Shown one piece after another: positions 36,666 through 49,755 of a stretch of DNA of 64,000 nt. Below the pieces are notes generated by a model. That model was not told where the DNA came from. It ran no database searches and worked only from the letters and a program-made list of their open reading frames with translations. Numbering within the stretch: position 1 is the stretch's first letter; every line of letters begins with the position of its first letter. Source of the DNA: Annona cherimola (taxonomy: Eukaryota; Streptophyta; Magnoliopsida; Magnoliales; Annonaceae); NCBI GenBank assembly GCA_030490835.1, contig CM059972.1, forward strand, positions 12,005,764 through 12,069,763. The letters are read 5' to 3'. Made by a program: the position numbers and the translations under genes.

Positions 36666-38007
36666 TCTCATAAAAACTCTTCTAAAATCCTAACAGATCA
36701 TCAGAAACGATTTCCAATTGGATCCTGGGAACTAATCCAAGCAAGAGCTGTCAGAAACGATGAACTCCTAAACCAAACAATGCTGATGAACAGAGGAAAT
36801 CGAGGAAGAGAGAGAGGGGGCGGGAGGAAGGGAAATCGGGAGCAGGGGAGAGAAATCGGAAGAGGGAGAGGGAGCATTTACCTGCCGGGGCCGGGGTGGA
36901 TTGTGCCGCTGTCGGAGGTGAGGGAGGAGACCGACGAGGAAACGAGAGAGGGCGAGCGGGAGACGAGAGAGGGCGAGCTGGGGGTGGGGGGGTGGCGGGG
37001 GGGAGAACAGAGACATCGGGAGGGAAGAGAGTGAGCACGAGGGTCTTTGGGAAATATTTCCCACTGACAGCGGGCTGGGTTGTTTTCCTCCGTCATTTAA
37101 TGCGCCTGAACGGGAGCAGCCTTTCACCCGTTTCATCCAACGGCTCCTGATCTACCCGCACGATCCGACGGCTGCGAGCGCTGGTCGGAGGAGTTGCGTT
37201 CGACCGACCGGTCGTAGATGATCATCTCTCACCTGCAAGAACCCTCTTCTATTTCCGATTTGGACGATTTGATGGTAAATAGCCTGAGCTCATCCAAATT
37301 TCTAGAATTACTCCCATCGTTGCAAGAAGGGATTCCTCCATGCCAATTCCCTTCTTCACACCATATCTACTGATTCCTTCTTGGGGCAACTCATTCACAT
37401 CAATTGCAACATTTATCATCGTTGATTTGTATTAAATGCAGCATTTATCATCGTTGATTTACCATCCTTTCTCTTCATACCATATCTGTTAATGCTCCCA
37501 TCTCCCATGAAAAAACATGTGAAGCTTGCAACCACCTTTACCTGCTTCCATTAATAGGTTGGGGAGGTCAAAAAAACCACCACCATTTTTAGCGGCCAAT
37601 TCTGAAGATTAAAAAACTCGAAGAAAGAAAGAAAGAAAAAATGAAAACCGCCATTCTTTTTGTGTTGCTGCTACCGAGAGCTAGCATCAACGACTGACAA
37701 AGTAAGGAAGGGAGGGAGCTATGATTTAGATATGTCTGCTCGGGATTCCGATGGAGAGAGACGAGGGAAATGAGAGAAGATATCTGCGCAGGAAGAGTTG
37801 AAAATAATACATGAAAGACGTAATTTCAATTTCACTTTTTGTAAAAAGGTCCCTGCGAAGGGACTTGCAATTAAAAGCATCGCTGTATTCTATCTGACGG
37901 TTCCCATCACATACTTGCAATTGGACGGCTTTGTGATGCAAGGGACGAGGCGGATGACGTTTCCAGGCTGTTAGCCCGACCGCATGTGATCACGTCTCAA
38001 TTTACAT

Positions 38008-40616
38008 ATGCCAACAAAAGTAATATCATTTGGGAGTAGACATCTGTAAACATCAAAAGTTCTTTTAAATACTAATGATCATAGAAACCACTTAAACTAT
38101 TTCATATATTCTAAATAAATTAATTATGATAGACATAATAAATGCAAATTATTTTTGTTGGCCTGTGCAAGTTGAGACGTGATCACCTGGAGCCGGACTA
38201 GGACCCCTTTAAAAGGGGCCCAAAACGAACTGTTGCATGGACGGTTGTATTGATTGAAGCAGTTCCCATATATTTAAGAATCTTTGCAAAAAGAAAATAT
38301 AATAATTCATGTGAGTCTGTTGGACGCTCATACATTGAATTCGGACCATTCGAGTACATGGTGGCTTGTGCCGGATAAATCCTGATTAACCTGTCTCGAA
38401 GAACATGGTGGCCAAAACCGAAAGGGTTAAAAGCTACGACTTCTAGTGTTGGGCTGACCCATGATTAGCCGCTAAGGGGCCTTTTATTTTTATGGATGTC
38501 GAAACGTTGCCTCCAAGACTTCAGCGAATGGCTAATCATTCAAAAACAGAATATCGTTATGAGATACTTCAAAATTACGAAAGGGGGAAATTTTCCACCC
38601 AGGCATGCAACCCAATGCCTTGCTGTAATGCCAGGTTAAATTAGTAGTCTCAAACCCGTGGTAGGAGTGGGCTAAAATTTTCAACACATTGAAAAATAGA
38701 GTCCGGGCAAGTCCATCATGTTCTAACCTATTTTGCATATATTCATTCATTAAAAATATATTTTTCTTATCCTCAATTGTTTTATTCAGATTATTTGCTG
38801 TTGAGTTTAATATTTTAAATTGTATCGTGTAAAAATTAACATTTGATATAAAATAAGTATTTAGAATACCAAAATTTTTAAATTGACTATGAAAGTTCCA
38901 ACGACTCATGCTTCCTTAACTTACTTCCAATAAATTTGTTGCACTATCCATGCTTGATAATATTTTGATATGATTAATGGTGTTCTCCTTTCGCTAATTA
39001 GTAGTAGGTTGAGGCAGTTAACTTGAAATTTTAGTACAAATACAATAATCTCAGCACCTCATAGAGTAAGATCAGAAAATGGCTTCTAAGAAAACAAAGA
39101 AAAGGTGAATGATCGTTTCATCCTTACCCGCCAAGTTTATCATCAGCAACTAAAGAACCTTCTTCAAATCCACACTTCGTCTCCCAACAAAACGACCCTA
39201 CCACCACTAATTCTTATTCATATCATTATCTCCAAAGTTCATTGAACTGCGTTGGGTTGCTATTTTGGGCGTCTTGCTTGGTAGAATTCTAATTGCGTTG
39301 TCTTCCATATTTGTTTTGAATTAGGTGCAAAAAATATATTCAATCGTTATTTATAATATCATTTGCAATATTGGGCAACAATTTAATAGCTAGTTGTTAA
39401 TTCATGTCATACATAGTTGTTATTCTAATGGCGTTGTTAATAGCTAGTTGTTAATTCATGTCATAGATATATGCAATGTAATAAAATATTTGCGAATTTT
39501 ATATAAATCAATACAGTACGTTTTCAAGAATTGTTTATCAATCTAAATTTTAATCCAATTTGGAGTGAAATTTTTAAAAGACGACTGTAGTTTAATTTTT
39601 GGTAATATATACATATATATCATTTGAACTGAGATTGAGTCGAGGCAGTTGCACGAGCTCTTTAACGCCGGCAGGTCGCGGAGAGATTGGCCGACAAAGA
39701 TTAGCTTGTGGGCGTGGGTTGAGCGATCAATGAGTAGCGTGGGATAGGAAAGAGTCTTCTTTATTTTTTATAAAATGTTTAGATGTATCTTATTTTAAAA
39801 TAAATAAAATAATAAAAAATTCATTTTCGAAAACAAAAATAAAACTCCATATTACCGCGCAAGATCTAAGTTGGGCCCATCGAATCCGCAGAAGGAAAGA
39901 ATTAGACAATAAAATTATATATTTTTTAAGGCCACTTGTAAATTATAAAATCGCTGGCAACTCTTCTTTCCCAACCGCACGTCTGCCTCCCACGCGGATA
40001 AGTTCTGTCGTCTACCAGAAGGGGCGGCCATACACACCACGTGAAGGTCATGGGGACAAGCGCCAAAAATTTTGCTAAAAATACCCCCACAATGACAACA
40101 CCTCGTTAATCCATTTCATCTTACAAATACCCATCCACATATTAATTACGTATATAATTACGGATAATACAACATAAGAGAGATGGAGAAACAAAATCAA
40201 ACCCCATCTTCACACAACATCGCTACTGAAATACAAAACAAAACACAGCACAAACACGACACACATCTGAAGTACTAATCCCTTACAAGGACACGATAAA
40301 AATAAAATCAAAGAGACTAAACCATCCCACTACCAATTTACCAACCAAACACACACCCTACTAAACCAATCAATTTGCATGATTATTATACATAAGTCTA
40401 CGCAACAAATCGCCCTTTCCCCTCCTATTACCCTCCCAACCATACCTACTACACGAACGGACGAACCAGCGAGAAATGACCATTTTACCCTTTACCTCCA
40501 TCTCCCAATTTTCTCCGTCCGCCTTCCCGTTTAAAAAAATCACAGGAAATCCGGACCCGAGCAGACCTGGGAGCCAAACGAAAGAGAAGAAATTAAGAAA
40601 AAAGCCATTTTTTTTG
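38008..40616. other. Intergenic region with a lone MULE-like end
   Basis: GAGACGTGATCACCTGGAGCC at 38176 matches the terminus of the neighbouring MULE, but no partner end was found. A 125-codon minus-strand frame at 38532-38909 is long for such AT-rich DNA yet resembles nothing known. A 30-35-bp direct duplication containing TAGCTAGTTGTTAATTCATG occurs at about 39388-39465. The right end is the 3' flank of the PNRC-motif gene. Confidence 0.45.
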
Positions 40617-41249
40617 TCAATCCAAACGCAGCAGACGCCTTAGATCTTTCGTAGCCCAATCATCGACGGCGGCCGTTGGGAACGTCGAAGCGCCGCCCCC
40701 GCTGCCGCTCACCTTCTTCTTCGAGAATCGCGGCAGCGGCAGCGAGCTAGGCGACGGCGACTGCGAGAAGGCGGACCCCGCGTACACGCCATCCGACCGC
40801 AAGATGACGGCGGTCCGCTTCGGGACGAGCTCTGGATCGGGACCCAGGCGCTCCACGCCGCAGACCATCAGATCCGACTCGGTCAGCGACACCGATTTCT
40901 TCAGATCTGCCCTGCGGGAGAGGAACTCCGTGTTGCGCTTCGCATCCAGCGACTCCCCCCGCTTGAGGATCGTCACCTGCCCCATAACGAGGCTCTTCCC
41001 GGGGCTCCCTGCTGCATCTGGATTCGCGGCCTTGTCCTGAGGCTTGGACAGCCGGCGCTTGTTCTCTTGCTTTGGCTGCGGCGACTGAGACGAGGAAGAT
41101 GGTTTTCTGGTGGATTTAGGGTTTGAGAAATGGGCCTGATGGTGGTGGTGGGGGTGCTGGGGGTGTCGTTGGCGGGGATAGATGGCATGGACGGATCTTA
41201 GCCGTTCGTTAGCGAGGATGTTTTGAGGGTGTAGGATTTCGGTTCCCAT
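40617..41249 (-). CDS. PNRC-motif small basic protein
   Basis: Predicted 210-residue, intronless, mostly disordered protein. It has a His/Pro-rich segment (QHPHHHHQAH, about 31-40), a Ser/Pro/Lys-rich basic region (45-72), then conserved blocks MGQVTILKRGESL (89-101), YAGSAFSQSPSPSSLPLPRF (156-175) and a C-terminal ATKDLRRLLRL (199-209). The SPxPSSLPLPxF motif with a C-terminal leucine-rich helix is the arrangement of plant proteins annotated as proline-rich nuclear receptor coactivator (PNRC)-like. In animals PNRC2 uses a similar proline motif to bind the decapping factor DCP1; an mRNA-decay role here is inference. The start MGTEILHPQN at 41249 was chosen. A longer in-frame start (41441) adds a lysine-rich low-complexity leader translated from a polypurine tract, unlikely to be coding. 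Confidence 0.75.
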   Translation of the reverse strand: MGTEILHPQNILANERLRSVHAIYPRQRHPQHPHHHHQAHFSNPKSTRKPSSSSQSPQPKQENKRRLSKPQDKAANPDAAGSPGKSLVMGQVTILKRGESLDAKRNTEFLSRRADLKKSVSLTESDLMVCGVERLGPDPELVPKRTAVILRSDGVYAGSAFSQSPSPSSLPLPRFSKKKVSGSGGGASTFPTAAVDDWATKDLRRLLRLD

Positions 41250-43880
41250 GGCGGATCTTGTCAATAGCTTTCGAGGCCAAGCGTCGTTCTGGAAAGGAAA
41301 CGGAAGGGAGAGAGCGTGGACGAAGACAGAAAGGGGTTGGGGGCTGCTTATCCTGATATTTACACCCCTTCCTTCCTTCCTTCCTCCTACGAAGGGAGGA
41401 ATTTTTTTCTTTTTTCTTTTTTTCCTTATTTTTTTCTGCACGCAGGCTACAGCCGGAGGGTCTGGGCTTTTGTAGAGGAACGGGAAGAGGCAGTTTTGTG
41501 TTCATCGCGCAGGACTAAAATTACGTCCATCTCCAATAATACGTGGATCTGGCCAGGCTTGCAACTCGGTTCGTGGTCTTGTCCTATTTCAAATTAGGCT
41601 AGGAACGTCCGCGGTATCCTCTGTATTTTTTTTATTTTATTTTTTTCAAGGTCTTCCATGATCATTATAATTTTACAATGAATTTTATTTAAAAATCTAT
41701 AATCAATCTAATAACAATATAGTTTTAAAGTGTATTTACTAGCATACCGATTAATAAAAAATTATATAATTTTCAATGTCTTTAATAATATATTTTAGAA
41801 TAAATATCAAATATATCTTAGCAATTTGGTTACAAGCATTTTAATTTGAGCTGAGTATTTTTTATTTAGTAACTCCAAGACAGAGAGAGAATATTTTTAC
41901 GAATGTATCAAATATACGAAATGAAAAGATAAGACAACCTTTGAATGCATGTCGTGTAGATTAAAACTCGAGTTGATGGACGGTAATGATTTTGCTGTTT
42001 GGATTTGTGCAAGCGTTCCTGCGAATTGAATACGTGTTGTGATTTTGCGCGATGGATGGTGCGGAGAGGCAAAGGCTCCAGTTGTTGGGGTTGGCGTGAC
42101 GTGGACCACTCAACATGACGGAAACCGTCTATCTGAATGAACGGCGTTATCGGGCATTCCTCCCGCATGACTTCAAAAGTCGACTGGAGGGGTCTGCTAG
42201 CCTACTCGCCCCATCCTTTTTTTATGGGCCCTATCATCTTCAAAGGTCTGTCTTAAACTGTTCAATATTCTTTAATGGAATCCGTATTTGAATTCTTAAT
42301 TTTTTTAAAAGAATTTTAATTTTTAATATAATTTTTTCCATTTCCAAAATATGGGCCGAAAATTCCACCTAATGAGATTCGAACTTACGGACACGACAGC
42401 ACAAATGCTCTATTTAGCGTATACTGTGATCAGCTAAGTGTTGCTCGGTTGGCTTTTCATTTAAGAATCATATATTTATTGAAACAAGCTCTATATTAGT
42501 TTCGCTCTATGCAAAATACAAATATTCCAACTCGTCCAAGACTTAAATATGTTTCAGCTTTTTATTTTGTAGACCTCCTGGTTGAAACTCACCTTGATGA
42601 CGGTATGAAATGTAAGAATATTTTTTTACTAGATAGCCAAAAGTTTACTAGAGTGCCGTTTCATGAATGTTGGTTTTATAAATGATTATAGCATTCTGTA
42701 AGCAGGTGATTTTCATACATAGTTTTTATCAAGACTTTGGATGAAATAAAAAATGGAATGGAAAAACATTATTGTGTATTGGATATAAGAAAATTATGAA
42801 ATTTTAAAAATTGTGTGATAAATATAAATATGAGTTGTTTTAAACGAGAAAAGTTTTTTTTTTAGGATTACCACATTTCATCTCATACTCATCAACTGTA
42901 AGCATGTACTAATGTTGTGAAACAAAATAACTTCAATTAAAATATTTTTTACTCTAATATAAAATAAAGAACCCACACTCCATGCTTTATTATAATGAAC
43001 AATTTATCAAATAAACTTCATCTCAACTACACTAAAATAAAATATAGTAACAATAATAATTTTCTAAGTCGGGGATATTTTTAAAATATTTTACAAAACA
43101 AACCCCTATTTAAAAACATATACTAAACCATGATAAAAAAAAAACATATTAAACACTACTCTTACATAATATAAATATATTTAAATTATTAATGAATGTA
43201 TTTTCACCAAATCATGAAAGTTTGTTTTTTATGTAGCCAGATCTGCAGGTTATAACTACAGCAACTTGAACTAGGTACTTGTAGTAGGTCATAGGTATTT
43301 TAGAATGGGTATGATAAGTTATTATTTTTTATTTATAGATGAGAATATGAGATAGGTTCCAAATTAAAAACATTCAATTTAATTATGATAAAGTAGGTTA
43401 CTAGATACAAGTATTGGAAACTAACCCGAATTAATAATATAATTCAATATATCTTTTATGCAATGTATTTTAAATTTAAAAATATAAAATATAGCTTTTA
43501 CAAATATAAAAAATTATTTAATGTATCCATTATTTAGTACATTTAATCAACGTATTAAAATTATATTATTATCATATTGATTATAAGCTTTAAGTAATAT
43601 TTATAATAAAATTATAATTTTAGAAACATTTTAAGAAATCCATTTATTAGTTGACCTTAAAAAATAGGATAAAATAGGTTTTAAAGCAACCTCACCCAAA
43701 ATAAGATAAAATAAGAGTTTTTAAAAGTAAATATAGTACTTTAATAATATATGTCAAAAATGGGAAAAATTATATTGAAATTTAAAAATTGTCTTGGAAA
43801 TGGGTATCTAAATATCATATCAGTGCGTTATAGCATGCAAGTAAATGTGAATTTAGGCTGAAGGTGTATCTTATCATAGT
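41250..43880. other. Upstream region of the PNRC-motif gene and AT-rich spacer
   Basis: The first 250 bp hold a pyrimidine-rich tract (about 41360-41440) likely in the 5' UTR or promoter. At about 42345-42460 the minus strand has a box B-like GTTCGAATCTC preceded by tRNA-like sequence, probably an old SINE without clear ends. The rest is AT-rich with no gene seen. Confidence 0.5.
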
Positions 43881-43889
43881 TGGAAATGG

Positions 43890-44173
43890 GGAGCCCAATC
43901 GCATGCGCTAGGGAGCATACAGCGCATACACTCATTTTTTTTTTCAAATTTTTTTTATAAAATTGTTAATAAAAGTGCATTTAACATCTTTATTAAATTA
44001 CTTAAAATGCCGCTGATTTTCAAAAATAAAAAAAGTATCTAAAATACTCTAAAAATAGTAAAAATTTATACACATGTTAAATACATATAGATTAATAATA
44101 TTATAAAAAAAATTAAAAAAATAAAAATAAATAAGTGCATGCGCCCTGAGCATGCAGCATGCGATCGAGCTCA
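43890..44173. mobile_element. Foldback MITE of MULE type, 284 bp
   Basis: Inverted arms begin GGAGCCCAATCGCATGCG and, in reverse complement, TGAGCTCGATCGCATGC, and extend through most of the element. An exact 9-bp duplication, TGGAAATGG, lies at 43881-43889 and 44174-44182. This is the clearest evidence that the family sharing its ATGTTAAATACATATAGATT core inserts in Mutator fashion. Confidence 0.85.
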
Positions 44174-44182
44174 TGGAAATGG

Positions 44183-44805
44183 AAGATTTCATTTTCGGTA
44201 TTCTCGCCCTGTACATGCAATTTCGAGGAAACTGCCAGGGAATGCATTATGCATTCGGTAGGTAACGGAGGATTACGCGTGCTACGGGAATCTCGGGGCT
44301 CGAACGTGGACGGTCGAGGTCGGTGCAGACGTTGACCCATGGGGCCCGTGCTGCATGGAGCCGGTTCGTCCATAATCTCTTGCCCTCTCGCCCAAGGCAG
44401 GACAGTCCGGCTGGTAGTCGCTTTCGGTGGGAACTCACGTTCGGAATTATCCTAAAATACAATGATTTAAAAAATTACACGGTATCGTTAACATGAATTT
44501 CATATATAATTTTGATCATTAATAGCAAAATTACAAAAATCGGAAGGGGTTAGTTGACCAAATGTAATTGAAGAATTTCAACAGTAGATTTTTTTAGATT
44601 ATGAGTAACGTATAATATAATTTATATAAACTGAAGTTCTGGAAAAATCCTAAGTGGTTAAAATTATGCATAGCATTTTGCGTAATAAATTCATTACTTT
44701 TATAGCTTTTACTTATTCAAGTCGTCCTTATATCTGATTTTTATTATTTTCCCTACGAATGATTGAAATTATATTTTAAATCTAATGAGCTGTTTGATTT
44801 TTGAA
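44183..44805. other. Intergenic, no gene recognised
   Basis: A GC-richer patch to about 44450 gives short open frames on the minus strand without similarity; the rest is AT-rich. Confidence 0.45.
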
Positions 44806-45240
44806 AACAATAAAAAGGGGCTCGTTTCCATGTAATCTTCTAAAATTTTAAGATTTTAATATTTGATGAAAAATTCAATTCATTCATTATATTTAATATT
44901 ATTTGTTTAGCTACGAGACCAAATTTTATTCAAATCCAATATATGCATATGTCACATTTGCTTAAAATAGATAGATTTATATATAAATTAGGAAAAATGC
45001 TTAAATTCATCCGCATATGTATTAAAATATAATAATACTTTATAAAATTATTTATCCATGTAGTAATGATATTTTAGATAATTTATATGTTAAAAATACT
45101 ACTTAAAAATGTATATTTATTATATTAATTTTACATGCTTGTAGATGAGACTCATATACAGAAATATTAAATAAATAAAAGAATTTTCATAATAATAAAA
45201 ATAATATTAAATATAATAAATAAAGTGAACTTTTAGTCAA
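44806..45240 (+). repeat. Dispersed AT-rich repeat, near full copy
   Basis: Begins GGGGCTCGTTTCCATGTAA and runs through ATTTGATGAAAAATTCAAT, GTCACATTTGCTTAAAA and TAATACTTTATAAAATTATT, matching the copy at 61318-61700 in the same order. Confidence 0.65.
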
Positions 45241-47319
45241 TTATCTGGACGTTGAAAATGAAGAAAGTTACTTCGAAAAAGAGTTTCATGCAAACATTCC
45301 CGCAATAAAAATATGTATAAGCTTTGGATGAGTTGCCGGCGAAACCATTCCAATCGGCACACGTCTCAAGGTCCATCCGCTTTATATATTTCTAAAAATA
45401 TAATATAAGGGCTTTGATCTAATGCAACCCAAGTTCCACTTTCAAAATATTATTAATAGGTATTTACTTATAATGTCTAACTTTGATTGAAAACTCGTAT
45501 GTTTAAAAAAATTATCACCTATTGATAGTAAATAGTAATTATTAAAATTGAAGAACAAATATATAATGTTAAAATAATTGTATTTGCATTAATGTCAACT
45601 TAACAGTAACATATTTGTATTTAAATCAACTGCTTTTTATTTTCTGCACTTATATTGATGATTTTAAAATATTTCGCATTCATATCCACGTGTTAACCTC
45701 TTTCTAATTGCTGGTAAATACTCTTTTAGGAAGCAGACTTCGCAAATAAGCATTCTCTTCTTGACGATTTAAAATATATATAATATTATAAATATATTAA
45801 AATAAAAATAATTACATAATATGCAATATGTATTATAATATATTATATAAATACCTCTCACAATAAAAATGCACGAATCAAGAATATTCTACGTATAAAT
45901 AAATTTATATAAAAGTAAATAAATATATTTTAAAATAATAAAAATAGAAGAAAATATCAAAACCATTTATTTTTATAAACAATCCTATAATTAAATAAAT
46001 AAATTGGTGTATTTCATATTTTGTAAATATTCACTATAAATTTGTTAAAATCTAATTTTCTTGAATTATAATAGAAAAACACAACAAATACATTAAAATT
46101 TTAAATTTTTTAAAAATATTTGCTAAATTAAATATATCAATTTGATTTTTATTATGATCTATTTATGCTTAATATATTAATATTGTATGGTAATTTTATT
46201 TTAGTATATTTATTTATTATATTACACAAAAGTCTTGAAAAACATGCTTATAATCTATGAAGTTGAGTCTCTAATGGAGAATTTAACAATAATAAGGGGA
46301 AAGTTAATGACATTGAGATTAGAGGTAAGAATTGGGGCAAGTGGACTTGTCAACTCATGATAAAACTATCATTTTAATGACTTTGTATATGGATGAGTCA
46401 TAGATTTTAACCTAGATTCAAAGATAAAGTCGTGACGGATAGATCATGCCTCAACCACTCTACATTATATTCATTGGTTAAAAAGTACAAGTGTGTTTTT
46501 AAATTTTATTCTCATTTTGTTTTAAAATTCCAAGATTATTTATGATTAACTATATTAACAATAATCAAATAAGAGGCATTTCTATGTTACCATATACACA
46601 TATAACTCTTGCATATAATTATAGTTTTTCAATATTTTGGAAATACCAATAGAAAAATACAATTATTTTGGAAAAATAATTTTTAAAAATGACAAAATAT
46701 ATTCTAAATAAAGTATGTTTTGTTAATCTATTTTAATAACATTATACCATATTTACTCATATTTAGTTTTAATAATGATATTCATTTTCATCCATTAGTA
46801 AAATACTAAATAATATAATATTTAAATTTATCATAGATATATCTTTATGTTTGATAAGTGTATAAATTTTTAAAATCATCTTACTCTACCTATATTTTTT
46901 ACCTAACTTGCATCATAGAAACCAACGTGAGACCAACCCAAATTTTGTGTAGAGATTTATTCACATTGTCTAAACCTTAGCTCTATTTTAAAAAATTTAT
47001 TTGACTTAGTATCACCCGCTCCGATTCTAATGGGACAGATGTATAATATTTTGAAAATGATTAGCATAAATGCAAAAAATTTAAAATAGTTGTCACACAT
47101 ATTTTATTTTTGTTTTGACACATAAGTAAATAATCCTTTATATATTTTTTTAAAGGAATTTACTAAGATGTAGCCAACTGCAAATGGGGGCCACATTCAT
47201 GGTGAAGTTAAAATCTCACCGGTCATATGATTTGAAATCATTTTTTGTACTGTGATGTAAAAAATATTTCAAAAAATTATTTCAATCTAAGTCTTACGCT
47301 AGTCATACTTGCTTTAAAA
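45241..47319. other. Very AT-rich gene-free region
   Basis: About 2 kb with no coding frame of interest and no element whose ends could be set. Confidence 0.5.
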
Positions 47320-47490
47320 TGCAGATTCTCATATATAAATTACAAAAAAAAAACACTTAGATATATGTATATGTATTGGAATGTTATAACGTTTATAAAA
47401 TTATTTGTTCAAATAAGATAGATGTTTTAGACAATTTGAATGTTGAATGAGTAGTTTAAAAAATATTGATATATAAATGAAAGAATATTA
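47320..47490 (+). repeat. Dispersed AT-rich repeat, partial copy
   Basis: Shares GGAATGTTATAACG, TTTATAAAATTATTTG and GATGTTTTAGACAATTTG-type sequence with the copies at 44806 and 61318. Confidence 0.5.
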
Positions 47491-47734
47491 CCGCATCCAC
47501 GTTATACCTTTTTTAAATGCAGCCATATATTTTTAATTCTATGAATTAGATTTTATAGTAAAATACCAGGGGTGTTAATGGTCATGTTAACCCGTCAACC
47601 CATCTATCTAGCTCATTATAAATAAGTTTAGGTTGAAATTTTTAAATAAATATTTTATGATCTACTAACTTGTTTAGTTATTTAAATAAATAAATATATT
47701 AGAGTTAGTATTTTATAACTCTCAACCCATATAA

Positions 47735-48226
47735 CTCCTTTAAAATCTAATATTTTAATCTTTGATAAAAATTTAATCTATTCATTGTATTTAACATCAT
47801 TTATTTATCAAGAGAATCAAGTTTCATCTCAATCAAGTATGTTTATGGACACCATTGTTAGAAAATGTATATATTCATGTGTAAATTATGAAAAATGCTA
47901 AAATATCAATTTTAAAATAATATTTTTGACATCTACATCGTCCAAAATGTCATTTTTGTGTGAATAAATAATTCTATAAAGTATTATTATATTTTAATAT
48001 ATGTATAAATAGATTAAAATATTTTTCATAATTTACACATGAATTATATATTTTTTTTAACAAATGTGACCTACAAGCATACTTGATTGACATGAAACTT
48101 AATTTCCTAGATAAATAAATAATGTCAAATACAATTAGTGGATTGGATTTTCTATTAATGATTAAAATCTTAGATTTTAAAGAGGTTATATGGGTCCGCT
48201 TCTATGTAACCCGGTTACATAGAAGC
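47735..48226. repeat. Dispersed repeat arranged as a long foldback ending in a hairpin
   Basis: The left arm (TTAATCTTTGATAAAAATTT, ATCAAGTATGTTTATGG) reappears in reverse complement in the right arm (to about 48180). The right edge is a perfect 14-bp inverted repeat with a single-base centre: GCTTCTATGTAACC at 48198-48211 and GGTTACATAGAAGC at 48213-48226. CTATGTAA is also found at the outer edge of the copy at 61318. Confidence 0.62.
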
Positions 48227-49264
48227 AGGACCGTATCTATGATTCTAATATATATGCATATATATATATTATATACTATATATTATATATATATATATAT
48301 CAATTTCCTAAATCCTAAATATTCTATATTCCCTTTTTATTTTTCTCCCTTCGTTAACTCGCCAACTACAACATCTTCTGCGTGCATGCTACTATCACTC
48401 ATTTTGCCATCCCTGTGGCCCCTAACCATTGCCTGTGAGTATCGCTTGAGTATTTGTTCCTCTTGATAAATGCCTCCCTCTCCCTCCTCTCTCCCCCACC
48501 CCCCTCTCTTTCTTTGTTCATATCCTCATCTCCATTTCTTTTTTTGTTTCCCCTTCTCTCTTCTCTCTCTATCTCGCGACAACTACAATGTCTGCTATAG
48601 TGCCTACTGCTATCCGATTATTGCATCTTCTGTGTACCTCTCACTAACGCCAAAATTATCACCATTGTTGTCCTAAATCGTCATCACCTGTAAATGTTGT
48701 CAATAACTCTCTTAACCGTACCCCTTTCTAAATTAAAAAATTTAAATTATCTTAGTTTTGACTTATTTGTAACGTATATACATAACTTTTTAATAACCTA
48801 CTAGCTCGTTTATTAAAAGGATTATAAAAGACATAGAGTTGAGGTTTTTAAATGGATTAATAAATCAATTAACGTTGAGATTTTTTGAAATGAGCTAGGA
48901 TTATAATTAGGTTCTAACCTATCCAACTCAATTTATTAACACTCTTATTTAATATCTGATTCAAACCGTTAGCTTAATAATTTGTAAAAAAACCCCATCA
49001 CTCTTTCCAACACACATTTTTGTATTACTTGATATCTTAACTTCCAAATTAATTTTTTGTTACTATTTCTATATTTTAATTATTTTAAAATATTTTTTAT
49101 ATGACCATACTGCCTATCTATATTATCTTTATTTTTCTTACCATTCCCAATATATTTATTCAATTTCTAAGATAGTTTTTTATTTTTTCAATATCATTTT
49201 TTATATTTATAATACAAATTTTCTCATCATTATATTCTCATCACGGATATAAATTTTATTAAAA
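48227..49264. other. Intergenic with TA-rich and pyrimidine-rich tracts
   Basis: An AT-alternating stretch lies at about 48249-48301 and a CT-rich tract at 48460-48570. Neither contains a gene that I can support. Confidence 0.5.
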
Positions 49265-49755
49265 AATCCTTATGGTTTGAAACATGTGGGTTATTTGCAT
49301 TTTGTTCTCTCTAACTATGCGTATTTGATTTTTAATCTACGAGTTTCATGTATTTGCTTTTTAAACCCTCTAAGTTTGTTCTCTTTTCATTTTAGTCGCT
49401 GCCGTTAAAATCCTATCGTGAGCTACATGTATGAGTCGACTTATACTCATGAGTTGAACATGAGTTGACTCATGTTCATGAATCGACTAACCTTGTCATT
49501 AACTGCACATGTGAGTCGACTCATGAGCATGAATTTACCCATACATGCAGTTAATAGCAGAGTTTTAACGACAGTGACTAAAATGCAAACGGGACAAACT
49601 TACAAGTTTAAAAAGCAAATGCGTGAAACTCGTGAATTAAAAACAAATAGGGCAAACTTACTGGGTTTAAAAAGAAAATACATGAAACTCGTGAATTAAA
49701 AAGCAAATACGCATAGATAGAAGGACTAAAATGCAAAAAATCAGAAACAAATCCT
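49265..49755. mobile_element. Large foldback element, about 490 bp
   Basis: Arms of about 200 bp are inverted copies: left TATTTGCATTTTGTTC, ACTATGCGTATTTG, ACGAGTTTCATGTATTTGC; right the reverse complement of the same order. The right arm carries an extra internal repeat of the GTGAATTAAAAA block. Near the centre, CATGAGTCGACT-like units recur in both orientations. Exact ends and the duplication are uncertain (candidates AATTTTATT and AATTTTTAT). Confidence 0.6.

Noticed and set aside
41250..41441. N-terminal extension of the PNRC-motif protein
   Set aside because: Lysine-rich translation of a polypurine tract; the conserved protein begins at the downstream methionine.
47574..48952. hAT-like element with CAGGGGTGTTAATGG and TTAACACTCTTA ends
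   Set aside because: The ends are inverted but the flanking 8 bp do not match, and the spacing encloses unrelated repeats.
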